Assembly: GCF_002105155.1 (NCBI RefSeq)
Contig: NW_019028986.1
Location: 858,501-922,500, forward strand
Direction of reading: 5' to 3'
DNA: 64,000 nt
Source: Lobosporangium transversale
Taxonomy: Eukaryota; Mortierellomycota; Mortierellomycetes; Mortierellales; Mortierellaceae
The notes below the pieces were generated by a model, which saw only the letters and a program-made list of their open reading frames with translations, searched no databases and had not been told where the DNA came from. Within the stretch, counting starts at the first letter, position 1. Each line of letters starts with the position of its first letter. Shown here piece by piece: positions 23,078 through 37,999 of this stretch. The position numbers and the translations under genes were made by a program.

Positions 23078-26000
23078 GGGATCCAGCAAATTTTTGCGGA
23101 ACGAGTGAGGAAGGGTAGTGTGAGAGAAGAGCAAGTGTGGAGAAAAAAGGTGTTGCTGGCTGAGTTTGCTTGGTGATAGAAAATGAAATTGATAGGTGAA
23201 GAGAGATGAGGAGGATAGGGGAAGTTAGAAAGGAAAGAATGAAAAAAATGAAAAGTGGGGTTGAATTCTTTAAGAGGAAGGAGAGGAAACAACAAGGAAA
23301 TAGAGAAAAAAAGAGAGGAAGAGGGATGGGCGGGTGGGTGTGGTGAACATGAACACAGAGAGCATTGCTTGAATGGGCTGTAATGGCCAGGGTACTCTTT
23401 TTTCTCCATTTTATTTTTGCAGGATGTGCACTCTCGCAAAGAATGGAGAGGCATACACTATCCACCACACATGAAGTATTCAATCCAATTCAATACAAAG
23501 ATGCAATCCATGGTCTTTTTATACAAAAGTTTTTTTTTTTGTCTTTCGAGACAGAATGAATAGGAGAAGAGAGAGCAACAACAAATAACAAACAAAACAT
23601 TTAGGCAGACAAATAGACAAAGCAGCATCTTCTCAATATTCAACACACACACAACAATAAGGTTGCTGCTTTGGCCCTCGCTCTTTTTTTGCTCTCGTCG
23701 CATTAAGCATTAGAAAAAGAAGAGTGATGGTGGTGATAGTGATGATGGTGGTAGAGGTGGTGGAGGTGGTGGGAGTGGTGGGTGGTGAAGATGGTAGAAG
23801 TTATAGGAGTGGTAGAGGACTGAGGGCTGAGGGTTGAAGATAGTAAATAGTAAGTTATGACCATGGCCATGGCCATTGTATACAGCATAGACGTAAAAAC
23901 GCATTAGTCTTACTGTCGGCCCAAACGTCAATTATCTGTCGGTAGCAGCATATCCGGAGTGGAGAGATGGGGCACAGGAAGAAAGCTGCATGTCCCTTGT
24001 TGCTAAAACAGTCATGTATTTCACTGAATACCATTCTACTCCTTGCCCTTTTTGTACTCCTTTTCCCTCTCTGTCTTTCTTCACTCACCCTCCAAAGCAT
24101 ATATTTAACTGAACTGTGCACATGTAGTACAGGATGGAATACTTTTCATTTTGTTTTGCTCCAACAGACAGGGGATAAGCAACAATAATAGGGACCAGAG
24201 ATCGAGGGGTGGTCAGAGCTAAGCTATTTCTCTCATTCCCCGACATGGATGCTCTATTCTGTTTCGTTATTCTTCATTTTCGCCTCCAAATCTTTTTTTC
24301 ATTTCCCACTTTTCTTTTAATGCTCTTCATCTCAGTTCTTATATTTAGGGTGCTGTAAACAATACTTGCGTCTAAAATGAGATGGGATTGTTGTTTCGTG
24401 CGATCCAATTGCCTTGAATAAAAAAATCCCACAGGGCTCATTATTAGGCATCACGTCACGCTCCTCTTTTATGAATATTAATCTTCATCTCTCTACACAC
24501 AGTTCCAAATAATATGCAACTTGTATGGACAATGCATGCAGACAGATCATCCATGTTTCGATTGCTCTTTTTTTTCTTTTTCTTCGTTGTTTACATGCAG
24601 ATTATATCATCGTAAGCTTCTTCATCTCCCCTCACCTCAATAACGCGGCTCCAATTGGACTTTTAGCCCATAACCCCTTGGTCTGAACTAGTTTCTTGTT
24701 CGACCCTCATCCACTTGTCATGTCTGACTGTGTCGGATCATTAGATCCATCGTCGGCTGCAGTCTAAAACCCGAGGGGGTCTTAACCGCTCTGTTGAGTA
24801 CCACTTACTAGATAAAAACGAATAAAGTATGTAAGACGATGCTTGTTCGTATTCTGTTCCTTATTTCTGTCAAATATGTCTCTGGGCGGTCTAGCAGTGC
24901 TCGGATGTTTTATTGAAGCCTAAATACCTGGCAGAGGGAGAGCATCTCGAGTTTTCACAAGTTCACACTTCCAACCATTAGTAGGCAAGCGACACTGCCT
25001 TCGGTGGCAGACAAAAACTATAGAGTCTCAGTCGAGCTCCTCCAGAAATTAGTCTGCAACCTTTTTAAGATCAGCATCAAGCTTGCCTATTTGTGCAAAA
25101 GTTTGTTAGAGATTGAAACGTTTAAGAAAACAGACGTAGGCTTTTAACTTACCATTTATGGGTAGTCACGTCGGGTTCCTCCGAGGATGCGCTGGAAGAG
25201 GGTTATACCATAGGAAATGAATGCCTTGTGTTTAGACAAGCAAGACAGATCATGAGTGAGAAAAGCCCGTCTTAATTTCCTGCTGCAGTTTATGAAGTGA
25301 ATCATTTTCTTTGGCATATGTACTCCTTCGTTAACACTTCTAAAGGAACGGCTGTATGGCGGAGCTTCTTTTCCTCTTATGCGATGTCGAGCAGGATGGT
25401 GGATTCATCGCCGCTCGAGCTGGCCAGCATCCACATCGTTGAACACAACAGCCTTTTCAGCTTTGGTAAACCCAACATAGCCAATTGTTACCGACTATGC
25501 CGTCTATGCGTCTATGCCGTCTAGGCACTATATTGTACATGAGCAGCTTAGTACCAAGCCCATACGTACTATTTGACCCTATTAAATACTGCTATTGAAA
25601 AAATGATTTATTTCTTACTACTTTATTGTCATCCGTTCCTTTCACTGCCACTAAAGTTATCAGGGAAAGACTCGTGAGACGGAGTCGCCACTGACGAAGC
25701 AGAGAAGCCTCAATTAGTCGTTGATCGTGGCATTAGATCGTAGAAGGGATAAGAGAGTTCTTAAGTGAAAAAGAAGAACGATAGAAGAAAAAGACAAGGA
25801 ACTAAGATGATGAGAATGTATACTGGGAGGAAGTGGAACATGGCGAACAAGAGAACAAAAGAAGAGTGGTGGCGTGATAACAAGGATCATGTGAGTGATA
25901 ATGGCAAAAGAGCTGTGGCAGAAGCCAAGATATACCTCTTCATGCGTAGGCTCGTTCCCAGCCCTCTCCGTAAGTGCATCTTTACCAAAATGTTTCCATT

Positions 26001-27639
26001 TTTGGATGCTACCTACTGGAGAGGCTGGGAACGAGCCTACATGCGCTCACTTGTTTGGCTCTTTGTGCTTCCTGCTCACTCCATATTTCAGCTCGCATCG
26101 CCCATCCAGATGTCATTTGCTTGCATGCTCACTGGTTCGCTTGACAGATGATTTTATCAGCCTTGTTTGTTCTAGTAGATATACTTCTGGCTTTACCGAG
26201 TGGCTAAGTGGCTGCAGCAACGGCGATCCCCAGAAGGTCACTCTATTGAAATCCTTATTATGCATCCTTTTGGCAAAATGACTGAGAGGAGTGTTAGTTA
26301 ACTGAAGATTAACTTTCTGAAGCCTGATTACTTGTTTATTTCAACACGATGGAATTATATAGTACGAGGTTTGCCATATGTACTATACCCGTTAGTGTAG
26401 TGCCGAAGAAAACTCCGCGCGAAGGACATGTCAGGTTGCAAGAAGTAACGGATGCCTATTTACAGCTCTTTGGTTGAGAATATTCCTCGAACCGGGCGAC
26501 TAAAGCTTTAGGTGTCATTCACCGAATTTCGCCTGGATAAAGAATCCAGGCATTAAGAAAACACACGCTTGGTGTTAGCTCCAACATTATAGCCGACTGT
26601 TCGGGAGTTGATGTCCAGGAGATCGACGTAATACGGTCCAGATTCAATCTCCAATGTTCTTTTCGACTTTACACACCTCCACATGCCACTGATGCACCTT
26701 TGGGACTTGCGAAACTGCTTTGAGCCCAAGGACTAAATGCATATATTATACTAGTATAGACCCTTTAATGTACGAGTAGCAGGATATAAAAAAGATAAGG
26801 CGCTGTTCTTGCGAATATAGTTGTAGAATAGCCTTGTCGCTTTGATCCGTTAAGGCCAGGTCCAACTATTTTATAGTTAACAACACTATTCATCTATATT
26901 CGTATGCAGTGGATTTATCTCTTCCAATATTTGAACTTAGCATTAAGAGGAGTTCATAGCATGGTTCAGGTGCCGAAGCTCTATTCGTATTCAACTATAA
27001 ATCGAGGTGGTACCCATCGCGTCCTAGCATAGATCCTGACTTTGAGATATTCAAGCATAATCCAACGAATGGTTTCGGGCCGCTGCCCATCATCGAGGGA
27101 TCGAAAAAAAGCAAGGTCGCTATGAATAAATTTGATCGGTCCTAAAAAAAATCTCTGTCCTTCCTCACTTGCATTGATTTCTCGAAATGTTACTTGAGGA
27201 AGATCTGATCATTAATCATACATTTCACAAGTGGCCCAGTTGTGGGGTTCAGACTGTTTTATAAGCAGGTACCAATATATCGTAAGCTCTTTCTAGTACT
27301 CTTCCGTTTCTGCTTTCTAACAAGCAGTTGGCATAGATGGCTCTAAATTAAAAACACCTCTTTATATATACGTCCCAAAATTATTTTTTTATAATCAGAC
27401 TTGACTCCTAACTCATGTTCATTCGCATTGGCCTGAAGCCGCTTCGAGATGTTGAACAATTAGAAGTATTAACGGGGAATTAGAAGACACGTTATCAGTT
27501 CTTCAGTGAAAATGGAAGGCTAGAAACGAATCTTCGCATTCTAGATCCTTTCCTTTCCTCCTTTAAACGTTGTCTTTCAGCGCAAAAAAGGATAAGGGCA
27601 GGGCCAGAACGTGTCGAATTACAAACTATTATATTTCAT

Positions 27640-27677
<38 letters not shown>

Positions 27678-28025
27678 CGCAAAGGCGATTCATATTTCAC
27701 ATCTGATAAACAAAATACATGTACACAAGCAAGCAGGGGTAATAAATAATGCGAAAGAGAAAAGGAGAAAGAGCCAAGACGCATTAAAGCCGTTTATTAG
27801 CGGGAAACTCGTAGTCTCGGGTGGACCCTATACGCGAGAGAATTGACACGCAACAGACCCGAAAAGGGCTTTTTTCTTTTCATTCTCACCTATCATATTT
27901 ATCTGAAAATATTATTTACTCTCACTTCACTAAGTTATTACTAGTATTTATATAATACACGCATAGCTTGTCATGCTTGCATGATTTTCTACCTTTAAAG
28001 CTTGACGGGTCACCAACCTTTTTCT

Positions 28026-28057
<32 letters not shown>

Positions 28058-28087
28058 TGTTTTATTCTGGCAACAAACTATTAATTT
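23078..28087. other. Gene-poor 5-kb region
   Basis: No gene I can support. The first ~1.3 kb is the purine-rich upstream region of the minus-strand regulator: on the plus strand it is G/A-rich, with a GGT/GTG-rich low-complexity patch at 23722-23825. The remainder is mixed sequence with short frames that match nothing known. Items present are a long inverted repeat at 25941-26045, a perfect 8-bp stem with 5-base loop at 26531-26551, a 31-base poly-A run near 27643-27673, and a poly-T run near 28030-28055. The middle part could be a decayed mobile element, which I cannot confirm. Confidence 0.5.
25941..26045. repeat. Imperfect inverted repeat, arms about 28 bp
   Basis: The left arm at 25941-25969 pairs with the right arm at 26017-26045. 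The core GGCTCGTTCCCAGCC is perfect on both sides, with single-base offsets near each end of the arm. The spacer is about 47 bases. A transcript would form a strong hairpin. It lies in non-genic sequence with no other copy seen in the window. Confidence 0.8.
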
Positions 28088-30155
<2,068 letters not shown>

Positions 30156-31095
30156 GATGAAATTAGTGAATGCGAAACAGCAAATAAAAGCAAAAAACGG
30201 GCTTTTTTCTGTATCCTCCGTCTTTTTTTATGCAAGTCCCCTTTGGTGGCTGCGGTTTGTCACGACAAGGGACAGGGCAAAAGGTCAATCTTTAAATAAT
30301 TTGTGTAATTTGTATTTGTGCTATTTATTAACGTTTGTAACAAAAAGGTATATCAAGGCTCTCTGTCTAGGTTGCATTAGAATGTGCTATTACTAGTCAT
30401 GCAAAGTCACTGTTGGATCATATCCACAGAGTCCTCATTTTTCTCTTGCCAGTATTTCCCTTTACAGCATTTCAGCAGAGGTGGCTCCTCGTCAATATCA
30501 AAGCCGTGTTCATATTAAGCTAAGAAGATAAAAAAAGAAAGAGAGAAACATGTCTTCACCATTGCTATGGAGACATCTTATCAGAAAGCGTTTCTTGACA
30601 TCAAAGCCTTCCCGTCTCACAAAAGGACAAAGCTTTGTTCCTCTAGCGCCAAAAACCCTATTAAAAATAGTATAGATAACAAAGTACATCACTCTTTGGT
30701 CCTGAAAAATAATTTGTCGTGACAGTTGAAACTTGGTGGCTGCTGAAGTTGGTTGTGGCCAGTCTGATGTCTCCATAGGATTGGATAGCAGTATCTTGGG
30801 AAGTGATCGTCATATAGGCCTGAGGACGCATTGTTTTATTTCAAACCCTTCTTTTTCTGTTGTTTACTCTTGTTTTATTTGCTTTACGGAGCTTTTTTAA
30901 CCTGTGATAAGGATAATGAACTATGAATGAGTGAAAAGAAAAATGTTGTGAAGTATAGGATTCTGCTCTCAGAGTACTGATATCATTCCTCAAGTTGCAA
31001 ATTTAGAAGCGAATGCGTTATTTGTGGCTTAAAGACCATATTTCACCTGGCCTTCCTTTCTGGCTGGCGCCACTATTTTTTCTTCTAATATAATC
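30156..31095. other. Divergent promoter region between the E2 gene and SLX1
   Basis: Shared upstream region of two divergent genes. No gene is firmly supported. A minus-strand ATG frame of 56 codons at 30661-30831 (beginning MRPQAYMTITSQD) has a protein-like composition but no recognised relative. An overlapping frame at 30510-30776 is less convincing. Confidence 0.45.
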
Positions 31096-32401
31096 ATGTC
31101 CACCAATAACAATAAAACCGGCAGTGATACGAGTGATAATAGTGACCGAAAGAACAAAAGACGGGCCTCCTTGGCTGTAATCGAGGATTACGACAGCAAT
31201 AGTGCCAGCGATTCTGCACAAGTCTCTCACCGCTCTGTTACCGCTGTCACCGCATTTAACGAATCACAGTCCCAAAGGAGCCAGATCAACCCTATGAAAA
31301 TGAAAGACAAAGTAAAAGCCGATATTGTAGCCACTAAGGACGATGCTGCCGCTATTAGTCCTAGAGAGGGAGGATGTAGTGATGACACAGATCCGTTTGT
31401 ACATTTCTATTGTTGCTACTTACTTGCATCCACTGTGCCACGATACAGAACCCATGGCTATGTTGGGAGTACGCCGGATCCACCCAAAAGATTACGTCAA
31501 CATAACGGTGAACTGACACAGGGCGCCAAAAAGACTAGTAGGAAGCGGCCATGGTAAAGAGTCATGGAAGCAGGAAGATGGACAAAAAAAAAAAAAGGGA
31601 ATCGAAACAAAGAGCATAAGAGGCTCATTATATGCCCTTTGCTCTTATCGTCAGCGTTACTTATTCTAGCTTTCCATGATCGATAGGAAAATGGTCATGC
31701 TAGTCCATGGGTTCCCAACCAAAGTCGCAGCGCTACAGGTAGGAATTCCGGCTGCTTTCCATTGTCTTTGACTGAATTATCGAAGATGAAGATGTTAACG
31801 CTTTTTTTTTTTTTTTTTTTTTTTTCACTGCTGTCATATCACCTGCTGATGATAGTTTGAGTGGGCGTGGCAACATCCTGATCGGTCGCGACAATTTGAT
31901 AAACAAACCACTATTGCCTCTACTACCTCTGATATTTCTGCTACCTCCATATCTGCTCCTTCTTCATCCTCATCAGTGGCAGCAGCATCAACGTTAACAG
32001 CGATGCCATCAGATAGTCAATCCCAGTCTCAGTCTTTACTAAGAGGCCGACAACGGAAGCTGCGTCCTCCAGTGTTGGTCCAAGACAAGGTCAAAACGGT
32101 CCATACAATGATTCAGCGCCCATCCTGGGCTCGATGGCCGCTTTCTGTCCACATCATGGAACGGTCTGTGGCTGAGCAATGGCGTGGATTGGACCAGGCC
32201 TTAACTCTGAATTTAGTCCGCCCTTACCGGATTCCTGTTACAAGCGGTACCTTACAAGATCTGGCGCACATGATATCTGTTCGCGGGGTATATCGCGGTA
32301 AAGACTAATTGAACAAATATCCATTCTTGAATTTACCAAACTCTCAAAAGACGACTTTTTTTTTTTTTTTTTGTATTGAATAATAACAAAGAATATATCC
32401 C

Positions 32402-32434
<33 letters not shown>

Positions 32435-33042
32435 CATTAAGAGTACTTAAAAGCCAAGGAGCGCGATAGATACGAGAGCTTTCGTGAAGCTCGATCCAAT
32501 TGCATGGTATGCGGCAAGGCAATTTATCACAATGTAAGGATGAATAACACCAAGGCTATTTATTTTTATTTCCACTTTTCATTGTTTATTAATCCATCTA
32601 CTAACTATTTGTCATTTTTTATCTATGTTGTCAATAAAACAATGACAACAAAAAGGATGTTACAAGTTTTTTGTGCTGCAATAATGCACAGGTAGATTGT
32701 GCCATGATTGCTCATTTAGAGTGCATGGCCACGTATATACTCTCGCAAGAAAAGGCTTCGCATCAACAACAACAATATGTTAATAGCTATGATCGCAATG
32801 ATGGACATGATAACGAGGGTCTCGGTAAAAAACTCCGTACCGACAATGACAATAAACCCTTAAATGAACGGTTTCTACTACCAACAACAGGAAAATGTCG
32901 AATTTGTCAAGAAGAATTAAACTGGGGTCAGATGATCCGATCTATGTACGCACGAAGAGATGCCCTTCTATTGACTTCCGATACGATGGTGGAAGACGAG
33001 GATACGACAACTTATTCTTCTTCAGACTTCTCAGACTCTTAA
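31096..33042 (+). CDS. SLX1: Structure-specific endonuclease subunit SLX1
   Basis: Exons 31096-31553, 31687-31738, 31856-32297, 32442-32533 and 32692-33042 join in frame to 464 residues. After a ~95-residue Ser/Asp-rich N-terminal extension comes the GIY-YIG nuclease domain: [29 protein letters not shown] (with the catalytic Arg in RLRQHNG), then FEWAWQHP (the catalytic Glu). The C-terminal part is the Cys/His RING-like zinc domain ([36 protein letters not shown]). SLX1 cuts branched DNA such as Holliday junctions and flaps together with the scaffold SLX4, in the nucleus. An insertion rich in Ser, Gln and Thr separates nuclease and zinc domains and makes the protein longer than the ~300 residues usual for the family. 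It ends about 350 bp before a convergent gene. Confidence 0.9.
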
Positions 33043-33393
33043 AGCATCTCGGGGGTACCCCAGTTACCTTAAAGAATGCAGCAACCTTGTACCATAGATT
33101 TTTTAATACTAAATATGGCTACAATCCAGAAGGACTAAAAGTACAATACAAGCATTGAGTATACTTTTTTTTTTTTTTTTTTTTTTCTTTTCTTGTTTGT
33201 TTGTATGTTCGTTTCCACTTGATTCTACGAACGGGTGTATCGAGGTTGAAGAGACATGTATGAAATTTTTTATAGTTTAAAGGGATAAAGTACAGCATGT
33301 GATTTCAATCACAGAGGCAAGCGAAATGATGAATGATGATCAACAAAACCAAAAACAGATATATTTCACATTGCCTCTCGTCCTCGTTCATAA
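33043..33393. other. Convergent 3' spacer
   Basis: Holds the 3' ends of SLX1 and the minus-strand repeat protein. A short open stretch continues past the SLX1 stop in another frame (to about 33158). It reads like coding sequence (TPVTLKNAATLYHRF) and could be an alternative 3' exon, but I could not join it in frame. Confidence 0.4.
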
Positions 33394-34583
33394 CTAGGCA
33401 ATGGTAGGTCGTTTATCTGTTACCGACATCTTTGAAAACTTATCCACAACAGCCTCCTGACTCTGACCTTGAATTTTAGTCTGTGTGTTGGTAGTAGGAG
33501 AGACAAAGCTCTCTGATCCATAAATGGCTTCAAACTCTCTCTCATCCTGTTCATTTCGATGATAGTCCACACCTTCCACTTTTTCCATGATATCGTCATC
33601 TGCGTAGCTCCCTGAATAGTAATCACCATCATAAAAATCAACCTCTTGACCATATCCATAATGAGAAGGGGCTTGGAAATGACCATAATGCAGCTGTTTT
33701 AAGAAGTAATCCATGTTTGACCATGCATACGGCTGCTTTGCAGTGATAATAGCCCTGATCTTGGACACAACTGTGTCCCAAGGCATATTCCTGGTCTGAT
33801 TTAGTTGCAACGTGGTCAAAAAATCAATATATAATTGAACATCTGAGTTGAGTAGTTGAAATGCAGTCTCTAACGTGGTGCCGGACAAGCCTAGTATTTA
33901 ATTATTATTGACATGTTTTGAAATCAGCTTTACGTTTCTTTTTATTTTTTATTAATCCCAAACACACATACATATTTATGTTCACTTACCCAATGAGTCT
34001 GATGCCTCTGCTTCAGCAAAAGCACGTTGGACCCGAAGGCGCGTCGGAGCCGGAAGAGTCGCGAGGAAGCTTTGGATGGCTTGCATGACTTGAGTATGTG
34101 ATGCGGAGGGATTGTCAAGCTTGAGAGCCGCTACATAGTTATGAAACAGAGCCTCGGAGTGCAATATATCTTGTACTTTGATCATCAGTGGTGTTGACAT
34201 CAAGACATTGGTCATTGTATTGAGGAATTCGGGGTCCTAAGAGTCCGTAACGGTACACACGTACACGCCAGAAAAGAGAGAAGCAGTTAATGAAATGCAA
34301 AGATATGAAAGCTTAAAACTTAATTGTTATTAGTTTACTCTTCATTCTTTACCTGATGCACGAAGTTCATATATCGATGAAAGACCGACATGAGTCGTTT
34401 TGCGTTCGAGAAAAAAGGCGCGAGGTTGTAGGTGAACTCGTGGACAGGGGCATTGACAGCAACCATGGCTTGCCACTGCTCCACAAAGTTGTACCAATCA
34501 TATTCGTACAAGGAGTAAGAAAGACTTTTGAATAAGCAAAACTGACTGTATGGTGTGGGTGGTGCTGTAGATCTATCAGCCAT
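33394..34583 (-). CDS. Unrecognised helical repeat protein with PAH-like pattern
   Basis: Exons 34583-34353, 34236-33990 and 33890-33394 join in frame to 324 residues. I do not recognise the family. Residues ~45-225 are predicted helical and contain what look like repeated units: KVQDILHSEALFHNYVAALK ... QAIQSFLATLPAPTRLRVQRAF can be laid over TAFQLLNSDVQLYIDFLTTL ... VSKIRAIITAKQPYAWSNMDYF, with a weaker unit before (NLAPFFSNAKRLMSVFHRYM). The spacing and the 'FxxYL' feel resemble the paired amphipathic helix repeats of Sin3-type corepressors, but this is inference from pattern only. The C-terminal ~100 residues are acidic, Tyr/Asp-rich and probably disordered. A longer upstream reading exists in frame but is low-complexity, so the start at MADRSTAPP was preferred. 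Confidence 0.6.
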
Positions 34584-37500
34584 ATTATCGTATTTTAGAT
34601 GTTGAAAGAAATGAATTGATGAATGGTTGGATGAATGAAAGAAGAATGTAAAAAAAAAAAAAGCGAGGAGAAAGGAGTGGAGTTCAATCCCATGACTTGT
34701 CACATTAATTTTTTTTTTTTTAACAGCATCAATTAAAAGATGGTACGTCGCATGTTATTGGTCGCCATATACCTAGCAAATCCATCCAGTGAACGAAGAT
34801 GTTAATATTCGACACTGCTCGAGTCGAATAGCTTGGCTGATCTACAGCATCTACGATATTATTGGCAATAAGGACAATAAAAAAATGTTCGCTTTCATAA
34901 TGCCCTTCCATCTGACTGATCTTAGCTATCGTCTTTGCTGTGCTAAAGCTCAATTCGAAGCTTGTACTCTCCATCCATCCCTTAATTATAGCTCAATAGG
35001 GTCGGATCTATTCGTGATCTTGTAGTATTAAACTCTGATGTCTTTGTGGATGATCGGTAGGTTCGCTTCGCTTTATTTTCAAAGTGCTGTTTCTTAATTA
35101 AGGAGTCCACATTTTGTGACGCTTCATAAAGGGCTATTGATGCCCTTGCAGCCGCATTGCTGCATATAGCGTATGTCGCCATTGTCTTGGCGATGTTCCT
35201 GGATATCAGTTGTAAAAGAAATAGGCGAGATGGGACGGAAGGATGGAACGAGGAGTTGAGATTTTGATTATGAAGATATGCAGCCTAAAAAGAAAGCGAC
35301 TGGGATCAGTAAGCTGTCGTTGCTGTCGTGTTCTTGCACCTGCATGTGTTCGTCGTTTTCCAAACGTGTCCTCCTGCACACACATAAAAAGAGATGCAGG
35401 ACTCCACCCTTTATGTCATATAAGCAAGTACGCCGGTGCAGGGCGCCATTTATCATAATATCGCTGCGATACTAAAATAGTACATTTAAAAAAAAAGAGA
35501 GAAAAAGGAACTTGACTCCAGAAATAATAATACGATAATAAAATCGATGTTTTACGTAGTAAACAAGGAGGGCTGGAAAGGATGCCGACAGCCTAATTAA
35601 AGCCGATATGTCGGAGAAGCCATGCAGTTGAAGGAAAGGACTCTGAAGCAAGGGTGGAGGTCAAACAAATGAAATGTTTGAAGGGGCAAATAAATCATAA
35701 TATTCGAGGGGCCAACAAGGGAAAGCCTAGCAGCCACCTCATTAACTCGTGAGAGAGTCAACGTAACAGCCCGTCCACTTCCCCCATCGCCTCCTTTATT
35801 ATTTTATCTCCCTTTCTTATTCCTTTTAGAATGCCCTAGAGAGGCTTTAAAGAATGAAAAGTTACTTGACTGTACAGCGAATCCCCTGGTCTGTATCGCA
35901 AAGTGGTGGAGGAGAAGCAGACATTGATAAAAAAGATGGAAATAAGAATCAACAAGAAGGAGACAATAAAAAAAAAACTTGAATTAAAGCAAAGACCAGG
36001 GAATATGATTGGTATTTTAAAGAAGCGAGCAGCTCATTGCAGAGAGATGTCACCCTAGACTTGGATAGCGTCTTCCCTGACCTTCCTGTTCGCATTTCTT
36101 TCGTCATTGAGGGCCACAGAACTATTTATTCAATAAAATCCACCAAATAACAGCACCAGCATTTAGCCGTCGCCGCAGTGACAAGTACCAAGAGCCCCTG
36201 AATAGAGATTGTTTGCATTTGCAGAACATTGACATTTTCTAAAAAGAGAGCAATTGAACGCACGGACTCGCCACGCGTCTTTTCCTATGTATTACAAAGA
36301 GAAACAGTAAACGAGAATTGATTAAATTATTTTCAGACCAACATTATTTCAAACCGTGTCTGCAACATATTTATTTATTCGTTTTTTCCACACTTTATTC
36401 CAAGGCATATATTTGAGAAGCTTCTTTGCGGTTAATTTTTTTTTCTTTTTTTTTTTTTTTTCGCGCTCCTTTGAGCTTTATTGCTCTCCAAATCGTTTTA
36501 TCTCGCTTGAAGTTTGCGAATAACGATGATCATTGTTCTGATGAACGTAGGTCCCTCCACGTCCCTTTTTTTAAAAAAAAAGAAAGTTATCGCCTCCTTG
36601 CCCAACCTATCTTCCTCTGTCTCCTATCTCCCTAGGCTTTTTTTTTCTATTTGTACTCCTTTCAGTGATGGATTTGGATGCATTGTTGGTGTGTAACTTA
36701 ATTTATTCATTAATAGTAACTATTTCCGCGTCGCAACCTCAGTACAACGCCATGCCGCACAGACGCCCATATAAATATGCCATGTCTCATCAAGTAGTAC
36801 TTAAATTTTTCTTCTACACATTCATCTTATTTTTTTTTTTTTTTTTTTTTTTCTATTCCCATTATAATTAGCGTCCACTATCAAGATCATCCATATCATA
36901 TACTCTCTATAAGACCCCTTTTTCATATGTGTTTTTAAGGTAAAGGAGACTCAATCTGTGGTAATAGTGCCTGTTTCTCGTCCTCTCTTTCCTCTATCTC
37001 TTCCGCTGGGTCTCGACATTCTAATACATACTCATGTAGATGGGTTCAGTATCGTCGTTAAAAATATATAAATTCCCGCTGTGTGTTGTGTGAACCATCA
37101 AATGTAATGGAACTAAGGGTTAGTATGCAAATATATTAGGGGCAGAGAGGCACCATCACTTTATCAGCATGATTGTCACCTCATGACTATTTTAATATTG
37201 TTATTCTTGATTTTCCAGTTTCTTGGTCCCTGAATCGCAGAATCTTCATTGTCCTCCTTTCTAAATAAGGATCATAATAACACTGATACTTGTGTAATTT
37301 CTGGATGACCAACCTTGCAATGACTTATTTTGAGTTGGCATGGGCTGCACTTCGACAGGCTCTTTTTGTTACCATAACAGCCCCAAGTCGATACCAGAGC
37401 CTTATTTTTTACAAAAAAAACCTGGTCCCTTAATAACAAAGTCAGTTTGAGCGGGTTCCTCGCTGCCACATGCTCTTTGTTATTAGCTCTTTTCGTTTCA

Positions 37501-37999
37501 TTTAAAAAAGCACCTTTCTATCTTCTCTCTCATTTCTGCTCCCTTTTCTTTTGCTCAATTTCATTTTGCTAAATCATCAAATACAAGTTTCATCTGTGTT
37601 CTGACGGCTTCACCTTCAGATCCCCCTGTCTCTAATTCAAAGACGCGTCCATTATCTGTGCATCCCAAGTAACCTGCCCCGTCTTTTCCTTCTTTCCATT
37701 TGCTTTCTTCTAATTCTAACCAATCTTTTTTTTTTTTTTTTTTTTTTTTTTTTCCTTTGTTTATTTCTCTTTCACATTCTTTCACACACTTTTTCTCGTC
37801 AACCTTCCAGCTCTTTTATCTTCCCTATTCCAACATATAACGTGCACAGACCAGCCCTTCTTCATTACCCTCTTCTTCTCACTTCTCTCACATCTCATCA
37901 TCCACACATTCATATTAGCTCGCCAACTATATCGCTTCTAAGCCGAAAAAAAACCCCTTCTCTCTCCTTCTCTGTTCTTTTATTCTGTGAAAGTGCGCG
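34584..37999. other. Long spacer before the zinc-ribbon protein gene
   Basis: No gene supported. Minus-strand frames at 34729-34974 and 34982-35182 are adjacent but in different frames and match nothing I know. The last kilobase is C/T-rich with poly-T runs at about 36440-36460, 36832-36852 and 37726-37753, and becomes strongly pyrimidine-rich from 37840, which suits a fungal promoter and leader for the gene starting at 38000. Confidence 0.45.

Noticed and set aside
23703-23931. His/Pro-rich minus-strand frames
   Set aside because: Readings of a GGT/GTG simple-repeat patch with no gene structure.
26485-26505. Possible tRNA T-loop on the minus strand (GGTTCGAGG)
   Set aside because: The flanking bases do not pair and no other tRNA arms are found nearby.
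26531-26551. Perfect 8-bp stem with 5-base loop
   Set aside because: Too short to be notable in 5 kb of non-genic sequence; no associated feature.
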